This document shows, piece by piece, positions 53,367-62,315 of a stretch of DNA of 64,000 bases (position 1 is its first letter; every line of letters begins with the position of its first letter). The stretch is from Sphingomonas carotinifaciens. Its GTDB lineage: Bacteria; Pseudomonadota; Alphaproteobacteria; Sphingomonadales; Sphingomonadaceae. Under the pieces are notes generated by a model. The model worked only from the letters and a program-made list of their open reading frames with translations. It searched no databases and was not told the origin of the DNA. The stretch lies in NCBI RefSeq assembly GCF_009789535.1, contig NZ_WSUT01000005.1, forward strand, positions 1,797,501-1,861,500. The letters run 5' to 3'. The translations under genes and the position numbers were made by a program.

Positions 53367-54956
53367 ATGGCCCGCTTCAACCGCCTCGGCACTCTTTTAC
53401 TGGCGACGACCGCGAGCCTGGCACTTGCCGGCTGCAACGGCGCGGACGGCGTCGCTTCGCCGGGCGAAGGCGTCATCGTCGTGCCGGGCACCCCGACCCC
53501 GACGCCCTCCACCCCCACGCCGACCCCCACCGCACCGGGCACGCCCGCCGCGTCCTGCCCCACCGGCACGTCGGACGCCGGCATCGTCGGCAGCTATCGC
53601 GGCTGCCGCCTGCCGAGCCGCATCGAGGGTTCGCTGTCGCTCCAGAAGGTCGCGGGCGTCGCCTATGAGATTAACGGCCGCGTCGATGTCGGCGTGGACA
53701 TCGGCGGCGCGGGCAACGCACCGGGCGGTGCGTCGGCCACGCTGACGATCGCGCCGGGCGTGCTGATCTATGCCAACACGACCAACGCCGACAACGACTT
53801 CCTGGTCGTCAATCGCGGCTCGCGCATGAATGCCGAGGGCACCGAGACGCAGCCGATCATCTTCACCGCGCAGCAGAACCTGACCGGCGGTGTCACCGAC
53901 GAGAGCCAGGGCCTGTGGGGCGGCATCATCATGGCGGGCCGCGCGCCAATCTCAAACTGCAACGCGACCGTCGCGGGTGGTTCGGTGAACTGCGAAAACG
54001 TGGTGGAGGGCACTTCCACCGCGCTCTACGGCGGCGCGACGCCGACCGACAACTCGGGCACCGTGCGCTACGTCCAGATCCGGTATTCGGGCACGATCAT
54101 CAGCCCGAACAACGAGCTGCAGGGCCTGACGCTCGGCGGCACGGGTTCCGGCACGACGATCGACCACGTCCAGGTCCATAACTCGTCGGACGACGGCATC
54201 GAGGTCTTCGGCGGTCGCACCAACATGCGCTACCTGGTGATGACCGGCACCGACGACGACGCGGTGGATACCGATGTGGGTTGGCAGGGCTTCATCCAGT
54301 TCGTGCTGGCGATCCAGAAGCCGGTGAATACGCAGACCGACAATTATTCGACCGAGATCGACTCGAACAACAACGAGGACGCGCTGCCGCGTCAGCGCTA
54401 CACGCTGTCGAACTTCACCTTCGTGCAGACCTCGACCGCGACCAACGCCGCGATCCGCCTGCGTGGCGGCGCCGATGCGCGCTTCGTCAACGGCATCGTG
54501 GTCGGCCCGACCGCCTGCCTCAACATCGTTGCCGGCGCCGATGCGCAGGGCAAGACGACGATCCGTCCCGCCAACACCGCGCTGGAGGACAATGGCCCGC
54601 CGGTGTTCAACTCGGTGCTGTTCGGTTGCGCCAACCCCTATGCGGAGACGACGGTGAACAACGTCACCGTCACCAATGCGGAAATGGCGGCGATCTTCAA
54701 CGCGGCGGGCGGCAACAATGTGGAAAGCGCCACGGGCCTGCTGACCAACGGCTTCTACCCCGCCGGCCAGGCCACGACCGCAACCGCGTTCAACGCCTCC
54801 ACGTTGAACCCGGCGGGCACCTCGGTCCTGGTCCAGACCAGCTATGTCGGCGCGGTCAGCGGGCCGAACGACACCTGGTTCCGCGGCTGGACGTGCAATT
54901 CCAACCGCGCCAACTTCGGCGCGACGTCGGGCGCCTGCACCAGCCTGCCGAGCTAA
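53367..54956 (+). CDS. Secreted lipoprotein, probable parallel beta-helix
   Basis: A 529-residue exported protein with a lipobox ALAGC (C23), then a Pro/Thr linker (TPTPTPSTPTPTPT, about residues 44-62), and a repeat-rich body with motifs such as LTIAPGVLIYANTTNAD, LTLGGTGSGTTIDHVQVHNS and DDGIEVFGGRTNMRYLVM, typical of right-handed beta-helices. AGGAG precedes the ATG. The C-terminus has a probable disulfide pair (WTCNSNRANFGATSGACTS). It precedes a TonB-dependent receptor and may be its surface partner. The function is unknown. Confidence 0.82.
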   Translation: MARFNRLGTLLLATTASLALAGCNGADGVASPGEGVIVVPGTPTPTPSTPTPTPTAPGTPAASCPTGTSDAGIVGSYRGCRLPSRIEGSLSLQKVAGVAYEINGRVDVGVDIGGAGNAPGGASATLTIAPGVLIYANTTNADNDFLVVNRGSRMNAEGTETQPIIFTAQQNLTGGVTDESQGLWGGIIMAGRAPISNCNATVAGGSVNCENVVEGTSTALYGGATPTDNSGTVRYVQIRYSGTIISPNNELQGLTLGGTGSGTTIDHVQVHNSSDDGIEVFGGRTNMRYLVMTGTDDDAVDTDVGWQGFIQFVLAIQKPVNTQTDNYSTEIDSNNNEDALPRQRYTLSNFTFVQTSTATNAAIRLRGGADARFVNGIVVGPTACLNIVAGADAQGKTTIRPANTALEDNGPPVFNSVLFGCANPYAETTVNNVTVTNAEMAAIFNAAGGNNVESATGLLTNGFYPAGQATTATAFNASTLNPAGTSVLVQTSYVGAVSGPNDTWFRGWTCNSNRANFGATSGACTSLPS

Positions 54957-54969
54957 GCGGCGTATCCAC

Positions 54970-54991
54970 GCGGGCGGCCGGAGCCGCCCGC
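54970..54991. terminator. Hairpin between the lipoprotein and TonB receptor genes
   Basis: GCGGGCGGC-CGGA-GCCGCCCGC is a perfect 9-bp stem just after the lipoprotein stop. Without a U tract it may attenuate or stabilise the message. A 14-base direct repeat TTCAAGGCTCGGGG follows at 54999-55012 and 55040-55053. Confidence 0.45.
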
Positions 54992-55058
54992 GAACCCATT
55001 CAAGGCTCGGGGCGGCGGGGGTCGCCCACGAGCCATTACTTCAAGGCTCGGGGCCATC

Positions 55059-57782
55059 ATGACGTCATCCTACCTTTCCACCCTGCTGGCGAGCACTATC
55101 CTGCTTCCGGCCGCCGCCGTCGCGCAGACCGGCACTGCGGCGCCCGCGGGCGGCGGGGCTCCGGCCGGTCAGGTGGTGTCGCCGCAGGCCGGCACGCCGG
55201 CGCAGCAGGACCCGCAAGCGGCCGCCGAGCAGCAGCAGGAACAGGTCGACGTCTCGACCCCGGGCGGGGCGGCGAACACGGACGAGATCGTCGTGGTCGG
55301 TCGCAACATCCCCAACGTCGTGCGCGCCACGCCGGAGGTGCTGAACGTCCTGTCCACCGCCGACATCCAGCGGACGGGCGAGGGCGACATCGCCGGTGCG
55401 CTCAGCCGCGTGACCGGCCTGTCGGTGGTCGGCAACGGCTTCGTCTATGTCCGCGGCCTGGGCGATCGTTACTCCTCGTCGCTGCTCAACGGATCGCCGC
55501 TGCCCAGCCCCGAGCCGCTGCGCCGTGTGGTGCCGCTCGACATCTTCCCGACCAACGTCATCGCCTCTGCGCTGGTGCAGAAAAGCTATTCGGTGAACTA
55601 CCCGGCCGAATTCGGCGGCGGCGTCATCAACCTGACCACCAAGGCGGTGCCGGACAAGACCTTCTTCCAGATCGGCGGATCGCTGGGCGCGGACACGGTG
55701 ACGACCAGCGAGCTGGGCTATACCTATGCCGGCGGCGATGCGGACTGGACCGGGTTCGACGACGGCACGCGCACCACGCCGGGCTTCATCAAGCGCGCTG
55801 GCATCGCGGGCACGTCGCCCGGATCGTCCGAGATCATCGGCCTGAACAACGCGCAGACGACGCTGCTCCAGCAGAACAACCAGTTGCCGGCCAATTTCTC
55901 CTATGAGGCGAGCTTTGGCAGCTCCACCGATATCGGCAATGTCCGGCTGGGCGTGATCGCGGCGGCCGGGCTGTCGAACAGCTGGCGGACCCGCGATTCG
56001 CGCCAGCAGCTATCCGACGACATCGACGGCGGCCTGCTGCGCGATTTCCGCACCGTGCTGACCGATCACCGTGCGATCGTGAACGGCATGCTGGGCATGG
56101 GTGCCGAGTTCGGCGCGCACAAGATCCGGCTGACCAACCTCTACATCCACGACACGCTGAAGCAGGGGCGCCTGTCGCGCGGGACGACCGCCAATATCGG
56201 TACGCTGCCGGGCGGGATCGACCCGTTCATCAACCAGAATACGAGCTGGTTCGAGCGCGAGCTGCGCGACACGCAGCTGGTGGGCGAGTTCAAGTTCGAC
56301 GACATCTCGTTCGATGCACGCGGCGCCTATGCCAAGACCAAGCGCAACAGCCCGTATGAGCGCGGCTTCACCTATCAGTATAACGAGGCGATCGGCGACT
56401 ATACGAACAATCTGAGCGGGTTGCAGTCCGCCGCCATCGCGTTCAGCGAACTGGACGAGCGCCTGTGGTCGGGTCAGGCGAACCTGACCTGGAACGTGCC
56501 GTTCGACCGGCCGTTCGCGGTGTCGGTCGGTTATGCCTATAACGACACGGCACGTAGCTCCAGCCGCTACACCTTCCAATATTCGGGGCCGAACAACGGA
56601 CCGGTGTCCGACACCATCGCGCAGTTGCGTCCCGATTACCTGCTGTCCGACTTCACCATCCAGAATGCGGGCATCTATCTGCGCAATACGTCGACCGGGC
56701 AGGGAGCGGCCGCGTATGACGCGAGCCTGCGCGTCCACGGCGCCTATGCGCAGGTGGAGGGCGAGATCACCGACGGGCTGCGTGCCACGGTCGGCGTGCG
56801 CTACGAGAATGGCGACGAGCAGGTGATGCCCTCGGGCAACGCCGCGCCGACGCGTATCCAGAATGACTACTGGTTGCCGGCGGTGACGATTACCTGGAAT
56901 TTCGCCGAGGACATGCAGCTTCGCGGGCACATGTCCAAAACGCTGGCCCGGCCGCAATTCCGCGAACTGGCACCGCAGCTTTACCAGGATTTCGAGAGCG
57001 ATCGCCTGTTCTTCGGCAATGCCTTCCTGAAGGACTCGCAGCTTTACAACGGCGAGTTGCGCTACGAATGGTATTTCGCGCGCGACCAGCGGTTCAGCGC
57101 CTCCGGCTTCTACAAGCGGATCGACGATCCGATCGAGGCAGTGGCGTTCTTCCCCGGCGGCGCGGACGTGCTCCAGACCGGTTTCGCCAATGCCCCGCGT
57201 GCCAAGCTGTACGGTGGCGAGGTCGAGTTGCAGAAATATATCCCGCTCGACGGGTTGGACATCGGCTTCCTGGCGACACGCCGCCTGGTCGCGATCGCCA
57301 ACTACACCTTTACCAAATCGTCGATCGACGCGACGGACCAGTTGATCGCCAGCCCGCTGCAGACCGGCGTCAACCCGGTGCTGCGCCCGGCCAACATCCT
57401 GTTCCAGGACGGTGCCTCGCTGGTCGGCCAGTCGGACCATCTGGTGAACCTGCAACTCGGGCTGGAGGACAAGGAGAGCCTGTCGCAGCTGACCGTGCTG
57501 TTCAACTATGCCAGCAACCGCGTGACCAATCGCGGGCCGGTGTCGGGCGGCGGCGGCCTGCGCCTGCCGGATCTGATCGAGCGTCCGGGCATCCGTCTGG
57601 ACGTGGTGGCGCGGCAGGGCGTTGATCTGTTGGGTGGTCAGTTCGAGGTGAAGTTCGAGGCACGGAACCTGACGGGCACCGGTTACCGCGAATTCCAGAC
57701 CTTCGAAAACGGCGCGCAGGTGGACATCAACCGGTATCGCCTGGGTCGCATCTTCACGCTGGGCGTCAGCACGACCTTCTAA
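55059..57782 (+). CDS. TonB-dependent receptor
   Basis: An outer-membrane receptor of 907 residues. A signal peptide (SSYLSTLLASTILLPAAAVA) and a Gln/Ala/Pro-rich N-terminal stretch (to about residue 70) precede a TonB-box-like DEIVVVG and the plug domain. The plug has FVYVRGLGDRYSSSLLNGSP and PSPEPLRRVVPLDIFPTNVI, typical of a receptor class found beside exported lipoproteins. The barrel ends in Phe (LGVSTTF). It is co-directional with the beta-helix lipoprotein and shares its Pho-type promoter. The stop overlaps the stop of the facing hydrolase gene. The substrate is unknown. Confidence 0.92.
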   Translation: MTSSYLSTLLASTILLPAAAVAQTGTAAPAGGGAPAGQVVSPQAGTPAQQDPQAAAEQQQEQVDVSTPGGAANTDEIVVVGRNIPNVVRATPEVLNVLSTADIQRTGEGDIAGALSRVTGLSVVGNGFVYVRGLGDRYSSSLLNGSPLPSPEPLRRVVPLDIFPTNVIASALVQKSYSVNYPAEFGGGVINLTTKAVPDKTFFQIGGSLGADTVTTSELGYTYAGGDADWTGFDDGTRTTPGFIKRAGIAGTSPGSSEIIGLNNAQTTLLQQNNQLPANFSYEASFGSSTDIGNVRLGVIAAAGLSNSWRTRDSRQQLSDDIDGGLLRDFRTVLTDHRAIVNGMLGMGAEFGAHKIRLTNLYIHDTLKQGRLSRGTTANIGTLPGGIDPFINQNTSWFERELRDTQLVGEFKFDDISFDARGAYAKTKRNSPYERGFTYQYNEAIGDYTNNLSGLQSAAIAFSELDERLWSGQANLTWNVPFDRPFAVSVGYAYNDTARSSSRYTFQYSGPNNGPVSDTIAQLRPDYLLSDFTIQNAGIYLRNTSTGQGAAAYDASLRVHGAYAQVEGEITDGLRATVGVRYENGDEQVMPSGNAAPTRIQNDYWLPAVTITWNFAEDMQLRGHMSKTLARPQFRELAPQLYQDFESDRLFFGNAFLKDSQLYNGELRYEWYFARDQRFSASGFYKRIDDPIEAVAFFPGGADVLQTGFANAPRAKLYGGEVELQKYIPLDGLDIGFLATRRLVAIANYTFTKSSIDATDQLIASPLQTGVNPVLRPANILFQDGASLVGQSDHLVNLQLGLEDKESLSQLTVLFNYASNRVTNRGPVSGGGGLRLPDLIERPGIRLDVVARQGVDLLGGQFEVKFEARNLTGTGYREFQTFENGAQVDINRYRLGRIFTLGVSTTF

Positions 57783-58537
57783 TCAAGGGCTGCCAGGATC
57801 GCCGCGTCCACCGCTTGGCGGTGGCCGGCGAAACTGTGGGAGGCGGTGGCCACGTAGCCGGTGGCGAAACGGTGGCGGCGGGCGGCGGCCTGGAAGCCGA
57901 TGGCGGTGGCGTCGCCCTCGGCAAGCAGGATGGAGGCGTCCGTCCCCCAGCCGGCGATGGCACGCATCACGCGGTCCGAAAGGGGTGGGGTGGGCGAGCG
58001 CCACAGCTTCACCAGACCGGCGCGCAGGCGGGTCCGGTCGATGTCGCCGCGGGCGAGGCGCCACCATGTCGCGGGCGCGAACAGGCGTTGCGCATAATGC
58101 CGGCGGATAGCGGCAGCGGGGGGAAGTGCGTCATCGTCCTTGCCCAGCCAGGGATTCGCCAGAACGACGCGGTCGATCCCGGCGGCGCGACCATAGAGCG
58201 CCAGGGTGGTGGCGGCATCGCAATTGCCGAAGCCGATCAGCCGCGTGACCTGCGGCGCTGCGGCACGGAATATAGCGGCGGCGGCGGCGAGATCGGGCGC
58301 GGCGGATTGCCAGCCGCCGTTCGCCCCGTCCGAATCACCGATGCCGCGCCGGTCGTAGCGGAAGACGGGGTGGCCCTGTGCGGCGAGCCGGATCGCGAGC
58401 ATCGTCATGCCGCGGTGTGCGCCCATGCGAGGTTCGTTGCCGCCGGAGACGATCAGGATGCCGGTGCTGCCCGTCGCCTCGTCCAGCGTGCCGAGCAGGG
58501 ACGCCCCCTCGCACGCGAACGCGATCAGGCGGCGCAT
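57779..58537 (-). CDS. Exosortase A system-associated hydrolase 1
   Basis: An alpha/beta hydrolase of 252 residues of the type linked to XrtA loci. Features are GILIVSGGNEPRMGAHRGM, VFRYDRRGIGDSDGANGGW, and LIGFGNCDAATTLALYGR, where the usual serine elbow GxSxG is GNCDA, so a Cys takes the nucleophile place. A C-terminal His lies in ATASHSFAG. It overlaps hydrolase 2 by 13 bases. It may act on acyl-carrier-bound intermediates of the polysaccharide pathway. Confidence 0.83.
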   Translation of the reverse strand: MRRLIAFACEGASLLGTLDEATGSTGILIVSGGNEPRMGAHRGMTMLAIRLAAQGHPVFRYDRRGIGDSDGANGGWQSAAPDLAAAAAIFRAAAPQVTRLIGFGNCDAATTLALYGRAAGIDRVVLANPWLGKDDDALPPAAAIRRHYAQRLFAPATWWRLARGDIDRTRLRAGLVKLWRSPTPPLSDRVMRAIAGWGTDASILLAEGDATAIGFQAAARRHRFATGYVATASHSFAGHRQAVDAAILAALD

Positions 58538-59166
58538 CGCCGGACCCATGTCGCGATATCGTCCGCCAGCGCCGTGCCGAGCGTCAGGTCCGTGTCCGGT
58601 TCCGAACGGTGCCAGGGGGGAGCGCCGGGCAGCTTCATGTCCGCGGGGCGGGGATCGGTGTCCAGGCGCACGACGCGGGTCGGTACGTCGCTGGCGACGG
58701 GGTCGGTGCCGGGCAGCGCGGCGAGCAGTGCGGGTGCGACGGCATTTCCCGCCACCATCTCGCCCGTCGACAGTCGCCGCCATGCGCGCAGCAGATCGTC
58801 GCCCCCCTGCGGCGCCAGAAGCCAGCGCGCGACCATCGGCGCGTCGGCATCGAGAAGCGCGGCGCTGCGGATGGCGAGCGTGACGGCGGGGCGGTTCAGG
58901 GAGCGGACGGCGGTAGCGAGTGCGGTGCGCAGGTCGGGCAGGCACAGCGCATCGGTAGGAAGCGGGCTTTCGCCGGTGCCGGGCAGATCGGGCAGCGCCC
59001 CGGCGATGCCGCGATCCGCCAGATGTCGCAAGATCGTGACGGCAAGGCCGCGGGTGCGATTCGCTTCTTCGAGAAGCGGAAGGATGGCGATGACCACCAC
59101 ACCGGTCGGAGGGCCGAAGCGCAGCATCGCCTCGGTCCCCCCCGACCAGGTGTAGCGATCGATCAA
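58525..59166 (-). CDS. XrtA-locus alpha/beta-hydrolase-like protein (hydrolase 2 type)
   Basis: A 213-residue protein that follows the acyl carrier gene. Features include VVVIAILPLLEEANRTRGLA, GALPDLPGTGESPLP and LAIRSAALLDADAPMVARWL, where no standard GxSxG is seen. The TTG at 59166 overlaps the acyl carrier stop; an ATG at 59127 behind GGGGGGA is an alternative start. Family and position suggest a role in exosortase-linked polysaccharide synthesis. The enzyme may be inactive as a serine hydrolase. Confidence 0.7.
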   Translation of the reverse strand: MIDRYTWSGGTEAMLRFGPPTGVVVIAILPLLEEANRTRGLAVTILRHLADRGIAGALPDLPGTGESPLPTDALCLPDLRTALATAVRSLNRPAVTLAIRSAALLDADAPMVARWLLAPQGGDDLLRAWRRLSTGEMVAGNAVAPALLAALPGTDPVASDVPTRVVRLDTDPRPADMKLPGAPPWHRSEPDTDLTLGTALADDIATWVRRCAA

Positions 59167-59435
59167 ACGAGCGCCTTGCCGGCGGCGAACGCGACGAGGC
59201 TGCCGAAGCTTTCCAGCATCTCGCCGTCCACCTCGTCATCCTCGATCAGGACGCCCAACCGGTCCTCAAGCTCGGTCAGCACGCCGGCGACCGCCATCGA
59301 GTCCAGTTCGGGCAGCGCGCCGAACAGCGGCGTGTCGGCGGTGAAGCCGGCAACGCGCTCCGGCGTCAGTCCCAGCACGTCGGCCAGGACGGCGCGGACG
59401 GTATGTTCGATTTCGTGGCGGCCTTCGGGGATCAC
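59163..59435 (-). CDS. Acyl carrier protein, XrtA system-associated
   Basis: A 90-residue acyl carrier protein. The phosphopantetheine site is S46 in ELDSMAV, and the flanking helices (TVRAVLADVLGLTPERV and VLTELEDRLGVLIEDDEV) are typical. The start is a GTG with GAGG upstream. It faces the acyl-CoA ligase gene across an 84-base promoter region, and probably receives its acyl or aminoacyl group from that ligase. Confidence 0.88.
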   Translation of the reverse strand: MIPEGRHEIEHTVRAVLADVLGLTPERVAGFTADTPLFGALPELDSMAVAGVLTELEDRLGVLIEDDEVDGEMLESFGSLVAFAAGKALV

Positions 59436-59519
59436 GGCTTGTGGCCTCGCTATGGTTCAGCCCGCCCGTTAATGCGCGGGGGTGAATTCGGCAACGGCTT
59501 GGCGCATAGCGGCGGTGTC

Positions 59520-60989
59520 ATGATCGCACTGGATGCCACCCCCCGACCCATCGACCATGTTCTGGCCGGCGCGCCCGGTGCGCCTGCGCTGATCGAGCGG
59601 GCGGGGGTGATGGACTATGCCACGCTGGAGGATGCGGTCGCGCGGGCGGCCGGATGGCTGGCGGCGCAGGGCTTTTCGCAAGGGGACCGGGTGGCGAGCT
59701 GGCTGCCCAAGACGCGGATGGCCTGCATCCTGCCGCTGGCGGTGCCGCGCGCCGGGCTGGTGCACGTGCCGATCAATCCGGCGCTGCGCCGGGCACAGGT
59801 GGAGCATATCCTGAACGACAGCGGTGCGCGGATGCTGGTGACGCAGGATGCGCGGGCGGCGGGCCTTGAGGATGTGGCGACGCCGATCGTTGCCGAGGAT
59901 GCGCTGGACGGCCCGCCGCTCGGCCGCTCCGACGCCGATACCGGTGCGCTGGCGGCGATCCTGTATACGAGCGGATCGACCGGGCGGCCCAAGGGGGTGA
60001 TGCTGAGCCATGCCAATCTGTGGCTGGGGGCGGTGTCGGTCGCGCATTACCTGAAGCTGGCGCCCGACGACCGGGTGCTGGGCGTGTTGCCGCTGAGTTT
60101 CGATTACGGGCAGAACCAGTTGTTTTCGAGCTGGATCGCGGGCGCAAGCGTGGCGCCGCTGGACTATCTGACCGCGCGCGACGTGGTGAAGGCGGTGGCG
60201 CGGGTCGGTGCGACGACGCTGGCCGGGGTGCCGCCCCTGTGGGTGCAGGTGCTGGAGGCGGAATGGCCGGCGGAGGTCGCGGCATCGCTGCGGCGACTGA
60301 CCAATTCCGGCGGCGCACTGACGCCGCGCCTGGTGCGCGATCTGCGGGCGCGCTTTCCCGGTGCCGACCTGTACGCGATGTACGGGCTGACCGAGGCGTT
60401 CCGCTCCACCTATCTCGATCCAGCGCTGCTCGACGCGCATCCCGACGCGATCGGCCGGGCCATTCCCTTTGCCGAGGTGATGGTGGTGCGGGCCGACGGC
60501 ACGCGTGCGGTCCCCGGCGAGCAGGGGGAACTGGTCCATGCCGGGCCGCTCGTCGCGGGAGGCTATTGGCAGGACGAGGAGCGTAGCGCGCAACGCTTTC
60601 GCCCGGCGCCGGAATTTGCCGTGTCGGGGGGCATGGCGGTGTGGTCGGGCGACACGGTGGTGGAGGGGGAGGACGGGTTGTTGCGCTTCGTCGGGCGGGA
60701 CGATGAGATGATCAAGTCGGCCGGGAACCGGATCAGTCCGCAGGAGATCGAGGAGGCGGTATTGGCGGGTGGCGAGGCGCGCGAAGCGGTGGCGATGGGC
60801 TTGACGGACGACAGGCTGGGCCAGGCGATCCATGTCGTACTGGCCGGCGATCCGGCGCAGGAGGCGGGCTTGCGCGCGCGGTTGAAGCGCGATTTGCCAA
60901 GTTTCATGCAACCACGCAGCTATGACTGGCGAGAAGCCCTGCCGCGCAACGCCAATGGCAAGCTGGACCGGGCGGGGTTGCGCGCATGA
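59520..60989 (+). CDS. Acyl-CoA ligase (AMP-forming), exosortase A system-associated
   Basis: An ANL-superfamily adenylating enzyme of 489 residues. The P-loop motif is AAILYTSGSTGRPKGVMLSH; YAMYGLTEAF and LRFVGRDDEMIKSAGNRISP are the later core motifs, and the catalytic Lys is in NANGKLDRAGL. It would activate a carboxylate and load it on CoA or the adjacent acyl carrier protein. The ATG at 59520 is chosen by fit to the family. It overlaps the decarboxylase gene by four bases. Confidence 0.9.
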   Translation: MIALDATPRPIDHVLAGAPGAPALIERAGVMDYATLEDAVARAAGWLAAQGFSQGDRVASWLPKTRMACILPLAVPRAGLVHVPINPALRRAQVEHILNDSGARMLVTQDARAAGLEDVATPIVAEDALDGPPLGRSDADTGALAAILYTSGSTGRPKGVMLSHANLWLGAVSVAHYLKLAPDDRVLGVLPLSFDYGQNQLFSSWIAGASVAPLDYLTARDVVKAVARVGATTLAGVPPLWVQVLEAEWPAEVAASLRRLTNSGGALTPRLVRDLRARFPGADLYAMYGLTEAFRSTYLDPALLDAHPDAIGRAIPFAEVMVVRADGTRAVPGEQGELVHAGPLVAGGYWQDEERSAQRFRPAPEFAVSGGMAVWSGDTVVEGEDGLLRFVGRDDEMIKSAGNRISPQEIEEAVLAGGEAREAVAMGLTDDRLGQAIHVVLAGDPAQEAGLRARLKRDLPSFMQPRSYDWREALPRNANGKLDRAGLRA

Positions 60990-62197
60990 AGCCGATGGGA
61001 CCGATCCCGCCGGAGTTCGCCGGGCAGCAGGGTGCGCTGGCGATCGGCGGGCGCGCGGCGGCGGACTGGATCGAGGGGGATGCGCCGGTATTCGTCTATG
61101 ACCCCGCCATCGTCGCGGCGCGGGTGGCGCGGTTCCGGGCGAGCTTTGCGGGCATCGACCTGCATTATGCGATCAAGGCCAATCCGTTCCCGCCGCTGCT
61201 GGCAGCGATGGCCGGCATGGTCGACGGTTTCGACGTCGCATCCGCGGGAGAACTGGACAAGGTCGCAGGGCTTGGCCTGCCGGTCAGTTTTGCCGGGCCG
61301 GGCAAGCGCGACGGCGAACTGGCAGCGGCGATCGCCGCCGGGATCGCGCTAAACGTGGAATCGGAAGGGGAGGCGGAGCGGGCGCTGACCATCGCGGCAC
61401 GCCTTGGCCGGGTGCCGCGGCTGGCGGTCAGGGTGAACCCGGATGTGGAGTTGCGCGGATCAGGCATGCGGATGGGCGGGCGCCCCTCGCCATTCGGGAT
61501 CGACGCGGTGCGGGTGCCCGTGCTGGTGCGACGGCTGGTGGCGGCGGACGCGGACTGGCGCGGGTTCCACATCTATGCGGGCAGCCAGGCGCTGGACGCG
61601 CAGGCGATCATCGACACGCATGCCGCGACGCTGGATCTGGCGGCGCGGCTGGCGGACGAGGCAGGCCATGCGCCGCCGCTGGTCAATCTGGGGGGCGGGT
61701 TCGGCGTGCCCTATTTCGCGGGCGACACGGCGCTGGAGGTGGAAAAGGTCGGCGCGGCGCTGACCGATGCCCTGTCGGGGCGTGCCGCGGTGCTGGCCGA
61801 CAGCCGGTTCGCGATCGAACTGGGCCGCTGGCTGGTCGCGGAGGCGGGCGTGTATCTGGCGCGGGTGATCGATCGCAAGGAGAGCGGGGGCGAGACCTTC
61901 CTGATCCTGTCGGGCGGGTTGAACCATCAACTGGCCGCGAGCGGCAATTTCGGCACGGTGGTGCGGCGCAACTATCCGCTGGCGGTGGCGCATGCGATGG
62001 GCGCGGAATGGCACGAGACGGTATCGGTGGTCGGGCCGCTGTGCACGCCGCTGGACCGGCTGGGCGACCGGGTGGCGTTGCCCGCCGCCGCGGCGGGGGA
62101 CGTGATCGCGATCTTTCTGGCGGGGGCGTATGGCGCGAGCGCGAGTCCGGCGGCGTTTCTGGGCCATCCGGCGGCGGCGGAGCGGCTGGCGCGGTGA
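60986..62197 (+). CDS. PLP-dependent decarboxylase, exosortase A system-associated
   Basis: A 403-residue fold type III enzyme related to diaminopimelate and ornithine decarboxylases. The PLP lysine is K64 in LHYAIKANPFPPLL, and other features are FDVASAGELDKV, HIYAGSQALDAQ and VNLGGGFGVPYF. This subgroup is found only with XrtA loci. The usual DAP-decarboxylase active Cys region may be VVGPLCTPLDRLG. It probably supplies an amino-containing piece for the polysaccharide or its acyl donor. Confidence 0.9.
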   Translation: MKPMGPIPPEFAGQQGALAIGGRAAADWIEGDAPVFVYDPAIVAARVARFRASFAGIDLHYAIKANPFPPLLAAMAGMVDGFDVASAGELDKVAGLGLPVSFAGPGKRDGELAAAIAAGIALNVESEGEAERALTIAARLGRVPRLAVRVNPDVELRGSGMRMGGRPSPFGIDAVRVPVLVRRLVAADADWRGFHIYAGSQALDAQAIIDTHAATLDLAARLADEAGHAPPLVNLGGGFGVPYFAGDTALEVEKVGAALTDALSGRAAVLADSRFAIELGRWLVAEAGVYLARVIDRKESGGETFLILSGGLNHQLAASGNFGTVVRRNYPLAVAHAMGAEWHETVSVVGPLCTPLDRLGDRVALPAAAAGDVIAIFLAGAYGASASPAAFLGHPAAAERLAR

Positions 62198-62315
62198 CGG
62201 TGCCGCCGTTTTGCGACTTTCCATCCGCCTCTAACGCTATGTTCACCTCTGGCACAGCATAGCGGAGGGTGAAGACGATGGCGCCGGACATGGCGTCTTG
62301 AGGAGTGATGTTCCG

